A stretch of 12,309 bases of DNA from assembly GCA_013336035.1 (NCBI GenBank), contig JAAXUL010000140.1:1-12309 (forward strand). Reading direction: 5' to 3'. Source of the DNA: Chloroflexales bacterium. GTDB lineage: Bacteria > Chloroflexota > Chloroflexia > Chloroflexales > Chloroflexaceae. The translations under genes and the position numbers were made by a program. Below, piece after piece: positions 1 to 8,800 of this stretch (positions are counted from its first letter, which is position 1; every line of letters begins with the position of its first letter). The notes beneath the pieces are model-generated. The model did no database searches and was not told the origin of the DNA. It was given only the letters and a program-made list of their open reading frames with translations.

Positions 1-1782
<1,782 letters not shown>

Positions 1783-1803
1783 GCGCCGCCCCCCTCGCTC
1801 CTC

Positions 1804-1841
1804 GCCCCCTCTTCTGCTCCGCAGGAGAGGGGGCTTTTGTT
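1804..1841 (+). terminator. Rho-independent terminator of hppA
   Basis: Bases 1804-1817 pair with 1821-1834 to give a continuous 14-bp stem with one G-T wobble (1813/1825). The loop is only three bases (TCC, 1818-1820). TTTTGTT follows at 1835-1841. This is a textbook intrinsic terminator directly behind the hppA stop codon. The start of the T-rich tail overlaps a TTGAGA box (1840-1845) that could serve as a -35 element for the next gene. Confidence 0.93.
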
Positions 1842-1877
1842 GAGATCGCTTAATGGATCTACTACAGGCCTACGTTA

Positions 1878-1924
1878 TAAGGAGGTTATGCCGCGCAATG
1901 CGGCGGCGGGGCAGTCGAGCCTGA
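1878..1924 (+). promoter_or_regulatory. Leader with full-length Shine-Dalgarno and 8-codon reading frame
   Basis: TAAGGAGGT at 1878-1886 matches the whole 16S anti-Shine-Dalgarno sequence. Two ATGs follow. The one at 1888 is only 2 nt away and opens a frame that ends at 2052 inside the next gene. The one at 1898 is 12 nt away and encodes MRRRGSRA before TGA at 1922-1924. That short frame is in the same frame as the next gene, whose GTG lies 12 nt beyond the TGA. It may be a leader peptide giving translational coupling. Alternatively, TATAAG at 1876-1881 may be a -10 box, making the SD match a coincidence. No experiment-independent way to decide is visible here. Confidence 0.4.
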
Positions 1925-1936
1925 AGGGGCCATTCC

Positions 1937-2407
1937 GTGACCGACCGCACCTCTCCCCTGACCCAGCGCGTCCGCCGGCGGATCGGCACGGGCGGCCTCA
2001 GCGCAGATGCGGGCCCACCCTCCGTCTCACCTGGCGGGCAGGCCCACCCTGACACCGGCGCTCTCTTCGAGACCCAGATCGTCCGCCTCTCGTCCGCCCT
2101 GCGCGAGCTGTACGCCATCGATCGCCAGCGCGAGGCCGAGCTGCGCCAGATGCGCGAGCAGGCCCGCCTGGCCGCGGAGCACGCCCGCGCCCTGGCCGCC
2201 ACGCTTGCCCAGCTCGACGCCCTGATCGCAGAGGTCAACCGCCTGCTCCAGCCCGCCCCTGATCCGCCCCCCTCCTCTACTCTCTTCGAGCGCATGCTCG
2301 CTCACGCCGCAGCCTCGAGCGAGCACACCCGCCGCGAAGCCCTGATCGCCTGGGCCTCGGGCCTGATCGATCTGCGCACCCGCCTGGCCGCCCTCCTTGA
2401 TGGGTAG
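1937..2407 (+). CDS. Small coiled-coil protein of unknown function
   Basis: A 156-aa soluble protein that I do not recognise. Residues 1-40 are polar and rich in Gly, Pro and Ser. Residues about 45-105 form a long charged helix with heptad-like Leu/Ala spacing (ALRELYAIDRQREAELRQMR, then Ala-rich repeats), typical of a coiled coil. A Pro/Ser hinge (about 107-115) leads to a second helical part ending in LRTRLAALLDG. The GTG start is preceded by AAGGGG about 8 nt upstream. No ATG is available in this frame because a TGA lies at 1922. Third-position GC is very high in this frame, which supports it over the overlapping frames. It converges with the 67-aa membrane protein gene, with only 7 bp between stop codons. 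It could be a chaperone-like or scaffold protein, but nothing in the sequence fixes the role. Confidence 0.72.
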   Translation: MTDRTSPLTQRVRRRIGTGGLSADAGPPSVSPGGQAHPDTGALFETQIVRLSSALRELYAIDRQREAELRQMREQARLAAEHARALAATLAQLDALIAEVNRLLQPAPDPPPSSTLFERMLAHAAASSEHTRREALIAWASGLIDLRTRLAALLDG

Positions 2408-2414
2408 CCCTGCG

Positions 2415-2618
2415 CTACAGTACGCCGAGCGACCAGGCGACGAGGGTGACCAGGACGAGGAAGACCGCCAGGCTGACCCCAACCCTGCCAGCGGGCCGCT
2501 CCTCGCTGTCGTGGATGATGCGGATAAGCTCGACACGAGGCGCGGGGATGCGCCGCGGGGAGAAGATGAGGCTCAGGAGCAACCAGGCTGTGCCGCAGAG
2601 TATCAGTAGCTCGATCAT
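2415..2618 (-). CDS. Small two-helix membrane protein, unknown function
   Basis: A 67-aa protein. Residues 2-19 (IELLILCGTAWLLLSLIF) form one hydrophobic helix. A basic, Pro-containing cytoplasmic-type loop (about 20-44, PRRIPAPRVELIRIIHDSEE) leads to a second helix at 45-66. The ATG was chosen because AAAGGAG sits 6-7 nt upstream. The same frame runs further upstream, but there it is low-complexity and crosses a convincing promoter at 2670-2698. The family is not recognised. The size and layout resemble many small bacterial membrane proteins that regulate or anchor larger partners. Its own promoter suggests it is transcribed separately from the small-gene group upstream. Confidence 0.75.
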   Translation of the reverse strand: MIELLILCGTAWLLLSLIFSPRRIPAPRVELIRIIHDSEERPAGRVGVSLAVFLVLVTLVAWSLGVL

Positions 2619-2669
2619 GGCCTTCTCCTTTCGTATCGGTGCGCCCAGCTTGTCGCCGAGCATAGGCGC

Positions 2670-2698
2670 AGTATAGGCGGGGGCGACTGGCGGGTGAA
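2670..2698 (-). promoter_or_regulatory. Sigma70-type promoter for the 67-aa membrane protein gene
   Basis: On the minus strand TTCACC (2698-2693, 4 of 6 matches to TTGACA) is followed after exactly 17 bp by TATACT (2675-2670, 5 of 6 matches to TATAAT). The predicted start of transcription near 2663 gives a leader of about 45 nt carrying the AAAGGAG ribosome-binding site. The 154-bp gap 2619-2772 otherwise shows no gene. Confidence 0.5.
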
Positions 2699-2772
2699 GG
2701 ACGCGGCAGAGACAGGCGGCAGAGCTTTTAATGCCATAGCGGAGAGCCCGCCCCGACACGCCGCCGATATGA

Positions 2773-2985
2773 TCAGCTCTTGCGACGAAGGATCTCGTCG
2801 GCGAAGACCGGCATCGTGTAGCGGATCTCGACGCTGAGCCGGTCACAGACGTTGCCGGTGCTGTAGCCGATCTCTCTGGTGATGGCCGAGAGGGCGCTCC
2901 GGAGGGCCCTGGGGGCGGGCCGTGGCGTGGGCTGCGCACCGGCGGCCCCAGTATGGCGAAGCGGTTGGCTATTTTTGGCTGGCAT
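2773..2985 (-). CDS. Small basic hypothetical protein
   Basis: A 70-aa protein with no family I recognise. Residues 1-28 are Pro/Ala/Arg-rich and probably disordered (MPAKNSQPLRHTGAAGAQPT, then PRPAPRALR). Residues 29-70 look folded and predominantly helical, with a single Cys at 47 and a basic end (LRRKS). The start is well supported: AGGAGGT lies 8 nt before the ATG. The upstream membrane-protein gene stops 27 nt earlier on the same strand, so the two are probably co-transcribed. The basic tail could contact nucleic acid or membrane phosphates, but that is speculation. Confidence 0.68.
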   Translation of the reverse strand: MPAKNSQPLRHTGAAGAQPTPRPAPRALRSALSAITREIGYSTGNVCDRLSVEIRYTMPVFADEILRRKS

Positions 2986-3012
2986 AGCTGTCTACCTCCT
3001 CAGTGGGCCTCA

Positions 3013-3432
3013 TTAGCGCGGCGCGAGCGCGCCTATCGGATGGCGGAGCGTGTGGCGGATGGCGAAGAGCAGCCCCTGCGCCGTGAGCCAGAGGCTGACA
3101 AAGACAGCCAGCGGCGCCCCCAGATCGGGTCGCAGCGCATAGGCCAGGGCCGCGACGAATATGCCGTTGATCATCCAGAACAGCCGCCAGTTCGCCACCG
3201 GCGCGTAGCGGGGGTTGACCTGGGCGTGTGCGGCCACAATGCCCCACGCCAGGACGCCTCGCAGCCATGCGAGCGGCTTGTGGGACGGGCGCGTAGTGCA
3301 GAGGGCGCGCACGCCCAGGTAGAGCAGCAGCCAGATCGGTGCGAACAGGAGCAGGGAGACCTGGACGGTGCCGAGGGTGATCAGCAGATCGGCGACTGTT
3401 CGCGTGGCGTGAATGATCCAGTAGCATGACAT
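3013..3432 (-). CDS. Four-helix integral membrane protein, unknown function
   Basis: A 139-aa protein with likely transmembrane helices at about 22-43 (a Leu-rich run around SLLLFAPIWLLLYLGV), 56-72, 83-100 and 106-125. Short loops connect them, and the C-terminus is basic (RHTLRHPIGALAPR). No signal peptide, catalytic motif or known family is apparent. AGGAGG sits 9 nt before the ATG. The upstream 178-aa gene ends only 17 nt before this start, with its stop next to this gene's ribosome-binding site, so translation is probably coupled. It could form the membrane part of a small complex with the 178-aa and 70-aa products. Confidence 0.75.
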   Translation of the reverse strand: MSCYWIIHATRTVADLLITLGTVQVSLLLFAPIWLLLYLGVRALCTTRPSHKPLAWLRGVLAWGIVAAHAQVNPRYAPVANWRLFWMINGIFVAALAYALRPDLGAPLAVFVSLWLTAQGLLFAIRHTLRHPIGALAPR

Positions 3433-3449
3433 GGCGGGCTTCCTCCTGT

Positions 3450-3986
3450 CTAAGTAGGCGGCAAGACACCTGGGTCGTCAGCATCCCCTAGCATGTTGTA
3501 GAGGGCCTCGTGGTAGGCCTCAAGTAGGCCATTCGCAATGCGGTCGCGCTCGGGCGCATCGAAGTGCGGGCTCATCGTGGCGAACTCGAAGGTCCGCCGA
3601 AACTGTACCGTAAGGCGGCTGAGTGATAGGCGCAGCTGAAGCTCGCGCTCGGGCTGGCCCTGAGGCGCGGTCACCCGCGACTCGGCCCATCGGTAGAGGG
3701 CCTCAAAGCGGAGCTCGTGCGGCAGGCGAGCCTCGGCCTGCTGCAAGGGGCCAAGGATCTCGGCGGCGATGGCCTTGAAGTGCTCTACGGCGTAGCGTGG
3801 GCGCTGCCCGCCGCCGACGGCAAGGCTGTTTGCGAACTCGCGGAGAAAGTGGAGCCGCTGGAGTGTCGTGACGTGCGCTGCGGCGTCCAGCACGGTGACA
3901 CAGCGTAGACGGTGGAGATGTCGTTCCGTAAGCGTAAAGAGCTCTAGCACCTGGCCTAGCTCTTTGAAGGTGTTGGTGGCCAGCAT
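3450..3986 (-). CDS. Helical hypothetical protein, first gene of a small-gene group
   Basis: A 178-aa soluble protein, mostly alpha-helical and unrecognised. Visible features are an amphipathic N-terminal helix (FKELGQVLELFTLTERHLHR), a conserved-looking aromatic and basic stretch around RYAVEHFKAIAAEILGPL, a charged middle with many Arg and Glu, and an acidic C-terminus ending DADDPGVLPPT. There is no Walker motif, metal-binding cluster or membrane segment. AAGGA lies 8 nt before the ATG. The 252-bp gap before it (3987-4238) separates it from the radical SAM gene and contains a hairpin and a short direct repeat but no convincing gene, so it may head its own transcript with the 139-aa and 70-aa genes. 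Confidence 0.72.
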   Translation of the reverse strand: MLATNTFKELGQVLELFTLTERHLHRLRCVTVLDAAAHVTTLQRLHFLREFANSLAVGGGQRPRYAVEHFKAIAAEILGPLQQAEARLPHELRFEALYRWAESRVTAPQGQPERELQLRLSLSRLTVQFRRTFEFATMSPHFDAPERDRIANGLLEAYHEALYNMLGDADDPGVLPPT

Positions 3987-4150
3987 CGCAGCATTCCTTA
4001 CACGGGCCGCTTGTCCGGCGAGCCTGTATCGTACCTACCGCATCGTCGGTGTGGAATACGTCAGCCGCTGCTGGGACGTGGGGCTGTGAGTGCGCAGGAG
4101 TATGGTAGCGCCGGGCTTTCGGGTGCGCTACGACACAGGCCGTAGCTTTC

Positions 4151-4169
4151 GGCGACAAGATGGCGACAA
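4151..4169. repeat. Two 8-bp direct repeats with 11-bp period
   Basis: GGCGACAA occurs at 4151-4158 and again at 4162-4169, a perfect repeat with an 11-bp step. It lies between the hairpin behind the radical SAM gene and the 178-aa gene, about 165 bp before that gene's start. The step equals the one at 11267-11295, although the repeat sequence differs. It may be an operator half-site pair or chance. Confidence 0.3.
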
Positions 4170-4182
4170 ACGGGGGAGGAAT

Positions 4183-4224
4183 CACGACGGGCCGCAGACG
4201 AGGCTTCGTCTACGGCCCGTCGTG
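4183..4224 (-). terminator. Long hairpin behind the radical SAM gene, probable terminator or processing site
   Basis: Bases 4183-4194 pair perfectly with 4213-4224 (12 bp). After one C/A mismatch, 4196-4201 pair with 4206-4211 (6 bp) around a four-base loop. The 42-nt structure begins 14 bp past the radical SAM stop codon. The minus-strand sequence after it (GATTCCTCCCCCG) lacks a T-run, so it is not a classical intrinsic terminator. It may end transcription weakly, protect the 3' end of the mRNA, or be a binding site for a dimeric protein. Confidence 0.6.
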
Positions 4225-4238
4225 TCGCTGGGGCGCGC

Positions 4239-5690
4239 TCAGGCGGCTACGGCGGCCAGATGACGGCTCAGGAGGCGCAGGCCCTCCAGGCGCACGACAT
4301 CGGGGTAGAGGGCCTTGTAGATGTTGCAGCTGGGCGACCGCACATCGTAGCGACCCGTGGCGCGAAATGTGGCGACGGCGCAGCCGCCGGCGCACCAGTA
4401 GCGCCACTCGCAGTCGCGGCAGCCCTCTTTCTGGTCCACGGGGATATTCTGCACGCCTCTGGGGTCGAGCCTGATCTGGCGCAGGGGGTCGGCGGCGGCG
4501 GTCGTGGTCACCGGGCTGCTGATCGCCATCTGGCAGCTGGCGATCTGGCCGTGGTGGTCGATGACGAGGTAGTTCTCGCCCGCCGCACAGGCGCGCTCGT
4601 GGGCGGCGCCGAGGTTGGCCCGGTCGACGAGGCAGCCGAGCAGGCTGTAGGGCGGCAGACGCTCTTCGATCACCGCGTAGGCGGCCCGTATGCCGGCGAT
4701 CAGCCGCTGCTCGTCGAGGAGCAGATCGGCGCGGCTGGCGCTACAGTCGTTCTCGCGGTAGAAGTTTAGCGCGAAGCGCAGATTGTGGTCGAGCGCCCAG
4801 GCCACAAGATCGGGTAGGCCGGCGACGCTCTGGCCGGTGACGGTGATCGAGAGGTTGAGGGCGAGGCCCATGGCCTGGGCGCGCAGGGCGCTCGCGGCTG
4901 CGGCGGCGTGCGAGGGCTGCCCGCGCACCGTCGGGCGCTGCGCGTCGTGGTAGGCCGCCGGCCCGTCGAGCGAGATCATCAGGCGCAGGCCGAGGTCGTT
5001 GATTATGGCCAGCCGGCGGCTGGTCAGGCCGACGCCGTTGCTGAGCACGACCCCGTCGAGGGCGATGTCCCGGGCCGCGGCCTCGCCCAGGGCGTAGCGG
5101 TGGGCCAGGGCCACCAGGGGCAGGTTCAGGCTGGCCTCGCCTCCGGCGTACTTCATCAGCACGCGGCGATAGCCATTGGCGACGGCGGAGCGCAGGGCCG
5201 CATCGACGGCGGCGTGGGCGGTCGCCTCGCTCATGGCCTCGTCGGTCTTCTCGAGGTAGCAGTAGGTGCAGCGCAGGTTGCAGGCGTTGGTCACGTGCAG
5301 CCAGACGACCAGCTGGTCGGGCGCGGGGGGGCGGGCGTCGGGCGCGCCGCGCTCGCGGAGCAGGCCGAGGGCGGCCATGCGCCCGGCCGCGGCCGCCTCG
5401 GCGGGCGGCAGATCGGCAAGCGGTACGGCGTCGGCCAGGCGGGCGATCAGGGCCCGCGCCGGGCGGTCGAGCACGGCGACCCGGCTGTGCGAGGGCACGA
5501 ACGCGACGCTGTGCTCGTCGTCCAGCCTCAGCGCGCGCAGCTGCGGGTGCGGCTCTAGCCTGGCGGTGGGCGACGGGGCGGCGGCGGGTATATGCTGGGC
5601 CTGGGGGCAGGCGCAGTCGCAGTCACCGTAGGCCGGGTCATCCATCTGGTCGTCGGCGATTACCGTCGGAGCTGGCAGCAGCTGATCCAT
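4239..5690 (-). CDS. Radical SAM/SPASM maturase-like enzyme with PqqD-like N-terminal region
   Basis: A 483-aa enzyme expected to cleave S-adenosylmethionine at a [4Fe-4S] cluster and modify a peptide or protein. The radical SAM core has CNLRCTYC (Cys137, 141, 144), a GGE motif (183-185) and ISLDGP (239-244). The C-terminal SPASM domain has the full seven-cysteine pattern (368, 386, 424, 427, 433, 437, 455) for two auxiliary clusters. Residues about 56-115 resemble a PqqD/RRE peptide-recognition fold. An unusual CDCAC cluster lies at 24-28. These features suggest a RiPP maturase or an anSME-type sulfatase maturase, but no precursor or sulfatase gene is visible. The start is uncertain. ATG 5690 was chosen because third-position GC drops sharply upstream of it; ATG 5765 in the same frame would give 508 aa. 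Neither has a strong ribosome-binding site. The large NTPase gene ends 143 bp upstream on the same strand. Confidence 0.88.
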   Translation of the reverse strand: MDQLLPAPTVIADDQMDDPAYGDCDCACPQAQHIPAAAPSPTARLEPHPQLRALRLDDEHSVAFVPSHSRVAVLDRPARALIARLADAVPLADLPPAEAAAAGRMAALGLLRERGAPDARPPAPDQLVVWLHVTNACNLRCTYCYLEKTDEAMSEATAHAAVDAALRSAVANGYRRVLMKYAGGEASLNLPLVALAHRYALGEAAARDIALDGVVLSNGVGLTSRRLAIINDLGLRLMISLDGPAAYHDAQRPTVRGQPSHAAAAASALRAQAMGLALNLSITVTGQSVAGLPDLVAWALDHNLRFALNFYRENDCSASRADLLLDEQRLIAGIRAAYAVIEERLPPYSLLGCLVDRANLGAAHERACAAGENYLVIDHHGQIASCQMAISSPVTTTAAADPLRQIRLDPRGVQNIPVDQKEGCRDCEWRYWCAGGCAVATFRATGRYDVRSPSCNIYKALYPDVVRLEGLRLLSRHLAAVAA

Positions 5691-5833
5691 AGCTCTATGC
5701 TCATAGGTGTGAGTGCGGGTGGCGGCCCGCGACAAAGGTTTCCGGGTTGCACGAAGCCGTGCCATCCGGAAGCTTACCCCGGACAGCCTGGGCTTGACGC
5801 CACTAACTTAGACGCCCGCGTTCCCTCGAATGT

Positions 5834-8800
5834 TTAATCGGCCGACGCTTCAAGCGCGTCGGCCACCGTCTCTTCCAAAAGGGTGCTAAAGTAGCTGATC
5901 ATGCGCTCCCAGGCCTCGCTCCAGCGCCGGCGGGTCAGGCGGTTGTCGCGCTGGAAGGTCAGGCCCTCGCGAGATACGAGGTAACGCTCTTCGTTCAGAT
6001 CGGCGACAAAGGCCGTGAGCAGGGCGGGCGACACATGCCGGCTCACCAGCCGTGCCGCCAGGTGCTCGAAGCTGCGCTGCTCGTGGTGCAGCGCGCCCAG
6101 CACATAGACTCGGGCCAGGGCCACAGCCAGCAGATCGAGGGCGTGCCGGCGGTCGCTGTCGCCTCGGCCAGGCTCGACGAACAGGATGATCGCGCGCTGA
6201 AGCACGAGCTTGCCCGCCACCAGCTGCCCGTAGAGGGGCATCGCGCTGTTCATATAGTTCTGCTCGATCGTGTCGAGCAGGCTCCATGCCTCGGCGTAGC
6301 GCCCGCGCGCCGTGAGCAGCGAGACCAGGGTCTCTTTCAGCTCGGCGCTAAGCAGCGGCTGCGAGGCGTCCAGCGGCAGCTTCTCGATCGCCTCCTGCAT
6401 GGCATTGTGGGCGGCCAGCAGGGTCTCGTCGCGGCGCTGCAGGTCTGGCTGCTGATCGTGCTCGTACCAGAAGGCCAGGTCGCGCAGGTAGCGGGCGTAC
6501 TCGTCCAGGACATCACGGTAGGTGCTGGCCTCGGCCGCCAGCATGCTCAGAGCTGCCTGGTAGTGGTCGCCCACATTGGGGCGCGGCTCGTGGGCCTGGT
6601 TCATCTTCCAGCGCTCGATCCGCGCCCGCGATAGGGCGACCAGGCCCTGGGCGCGTGGCACCTCAGACTCCTGGGCGGCATCCTGGGCCGCCGCGAGCAG
6701 GGCGTCCGCCGCCGGGAACTCATCGGCCCGCATCAGGATCTCGATGCGGGTGTTGAGCATCAGGGCGCGATAGTAGGGCCGCACCTTCTGGCTGTAGCGC
6801 TCCACCACGTTGGCCGTCCGGCGCTTTGCGCCGTCGAGCAGCCCGATCTCGGCGTGGAGGTAGGCGATGCTGTTGAGGCCAAGGGCCAGCTCGTCCTGAA
6901 TATGGTCGTTCAGGTAGATAGCCGCGACCACCGGCTTTACACTCTCCTCGGGCAGGCTGATCGCATCGCGGTCGTAGCTCTGGAAGGCCGCGTTGGCGAG
7001 CCGCTGGCGGTCGAGGGCGTCGTCGTACTCGAGGCGCTGGCGTAGGCGCTGGCCGTCGATCTGGTAGGCCCGCCCCAGCAGCGCCGTGCGGCGCAGGCGC
7101 AAGAGGTTGTCGTCGCGGCTAAGGCGCAGCCCGAATGTTGCCCGGCTCTGGGTCAGATAGTGCTCGACGTGGGCGCTGTCGTTGAGCAGATCCGTCAGAA
7201 GCTTGAAGATCCGCTCGGGCCGGTTCGGGTCATCGGCGAGGTCGGCGGGATCGGCGCCGCGCAGGGTGAGGGCGTGGGCCCAGGTGAGGAGCAGGTCGGC
7301 GAAGAGGTGCAGGTCGGACGGCCAGCTATGCACGTCGTCCGGGTTAAATGTGCGCCTCAGAGGCGCACCCTCGGCCAGCACCAGCTCGCTGAGCAGGAGT
7401 GTGCGCCCGTCGGCGCTGGTGCTGAGCACATCGAGATCCTTGAGGTGCGGCATTGGCGCGGGGATGCTATCGCGGCGCACCAGCTCGGCGTAGAGCTGCT
7501 CGGCCTCGCGCACCGCCTGCGCGTTGTTGCCGAGGGCCAGCAGGAGCTTGCTGTAGTGGATGCGGTCGTAGCGGCGCACCACCTCGTAGGACAGGTGCTT
7601 GGCCTCGGCAATCAGCTCGCGGTAGAGGGGGGTGTTGGTGCCGAAGCGCACCACGCGCAGCTCGAGCATGCGCCAGAAGACATCGGCCAGCACCAGGGCG
7701 TCCTCGAAGTTGCGCTGAGCGAACAGGTGGTCCATGTAGACCAGGTAGTGCCGGTAGCCCCGGGTGATGTCGAGGGTCAGCGCATAGTGGGTGTGGTCGC
7801 ACATCGCGCGGAGTAGGCCCGCGGGCTTGCGCGACTGCGAGATCGCGGCGACACGCTCGCGGCTCTGCTCCTCGAGGGCGTGCAGGATAAGATCTTTGAA
7901 GCCCAGCTCCTCGGCGATCAGGCTCTCGTCGATCAGCAGCCAGATCTCATCGTGGAGGTAGAGCAGCTCGTTCTCGCCCTCGTAGGCGTCAAGGGGCGGC
8001 ATCTGCCGCACAAGCGCCAGCTTGCGCAGGTCCTCGAGCAGCGCCGCGTTGAGCACCGCGTGCGGGTCAACGCGGCGCAGCACGTGGTCTAGGTCGGGGC
8101 ACGAGAGGCCGCGGCGGGCGTAGCTGAGAATATGCAGGCAGTAGATCAGCCACAGGCGCGGGCGGGTGCTCGGGTCGCTGGTGGCGGTGGTGTAGCGCAG
8201 CGGGTTGAGGACAGTGTCGACGAGGCGCTCTTCGAAGGCGCGGCGCGAGCCCACCTCGGTGAGGCTCACCTCAAAGGGTAGCCTGTCCTGGCGCTGGCTC
8301 TCGGCGTAGAGGGTCAGGAGCAAGGGGACGCCATCGGTGATCGTGCGGATATACTCGATCGCGTGCGGCGGCGCGTCGAGCCCATAGTAGGTGATGTAGC
8401 TGAGCAGATCCGCGTCGCTGTAGAGCCGCTGGACGATGACGAAGTCGCTTGGCTGGAGCAGGCCGATCGCGTTCAGCCGGAGCACCAGCTCATTGTTGGC
8501 AAGCTTATTATGGTCAGCCTCCGCGCTGTCGAGGTCCTGATAGGGTGCCCCCGTCTCGATGATCGAGGGCCGCGAGGGCGCGCGGCCGGCGAAGATGACC
8601 AGGGTATGCCTGAGCCTGGGCAGCACATCGGTGAGCCAGTCGATCACGGCGCGCATGCCCACCGTGGCCTCGGGCTGGTTGATCAGGGCGTCAGCGGGGC
8701 GATCGCCGAGGAGCAGCTCCATTGTGTCGAAGCGGCCGATCAGCAGCCTGTGGGCGCTGACCGTATTCCAGGCGTCGATGAAGGCCTGCTTCCGCGCCTG

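Noticed and set aside
1837..2052. 71-codon plus-strand frame containing ATG 1888 behind the strong Shine-Dalgarno
   Set aside because: The SD lies only 2 nt from ATG 1888, and the product is Arg/Pro-rich and overlaps the coiled-coil gene in another frame. It is noted as an alternative reading of the leader, not annotated as a gene.
2027..2536. 169-codon minus-strand frame overlapping the coiled-coil gene and the 67-aa gene
   Set aside because: Gly/Ser-rich product with no ribosome-binding site. It overlaps two better-supported genes.
3703..4185. Minus-strand frame from GTG 4185 that might be a precursor peptide after the hairpin
   Set aside because: It has no ribosome-binding site, starts within the hairpin, and mostly overlaps the 178-aa gene in a different frame with low-complexity sequence.
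4908..5558. Long plus-strand open frame (216 aa) opposite the radical SAM gene
   Set aside because: It lies wholly antisense to a gene with clear catalytic motifs. Its product is low-complexity Gly/Ala/Val/Arg-rich, the usual shadow in GC-rich DNA.
5762..5784. TCCGG/CCGGA inverted repeat as terminator of the large NTPase gene
   Set aside because: Only 5 bp of stem with a 9-nt loop and no T-run, which is expected by chance at this GC content.
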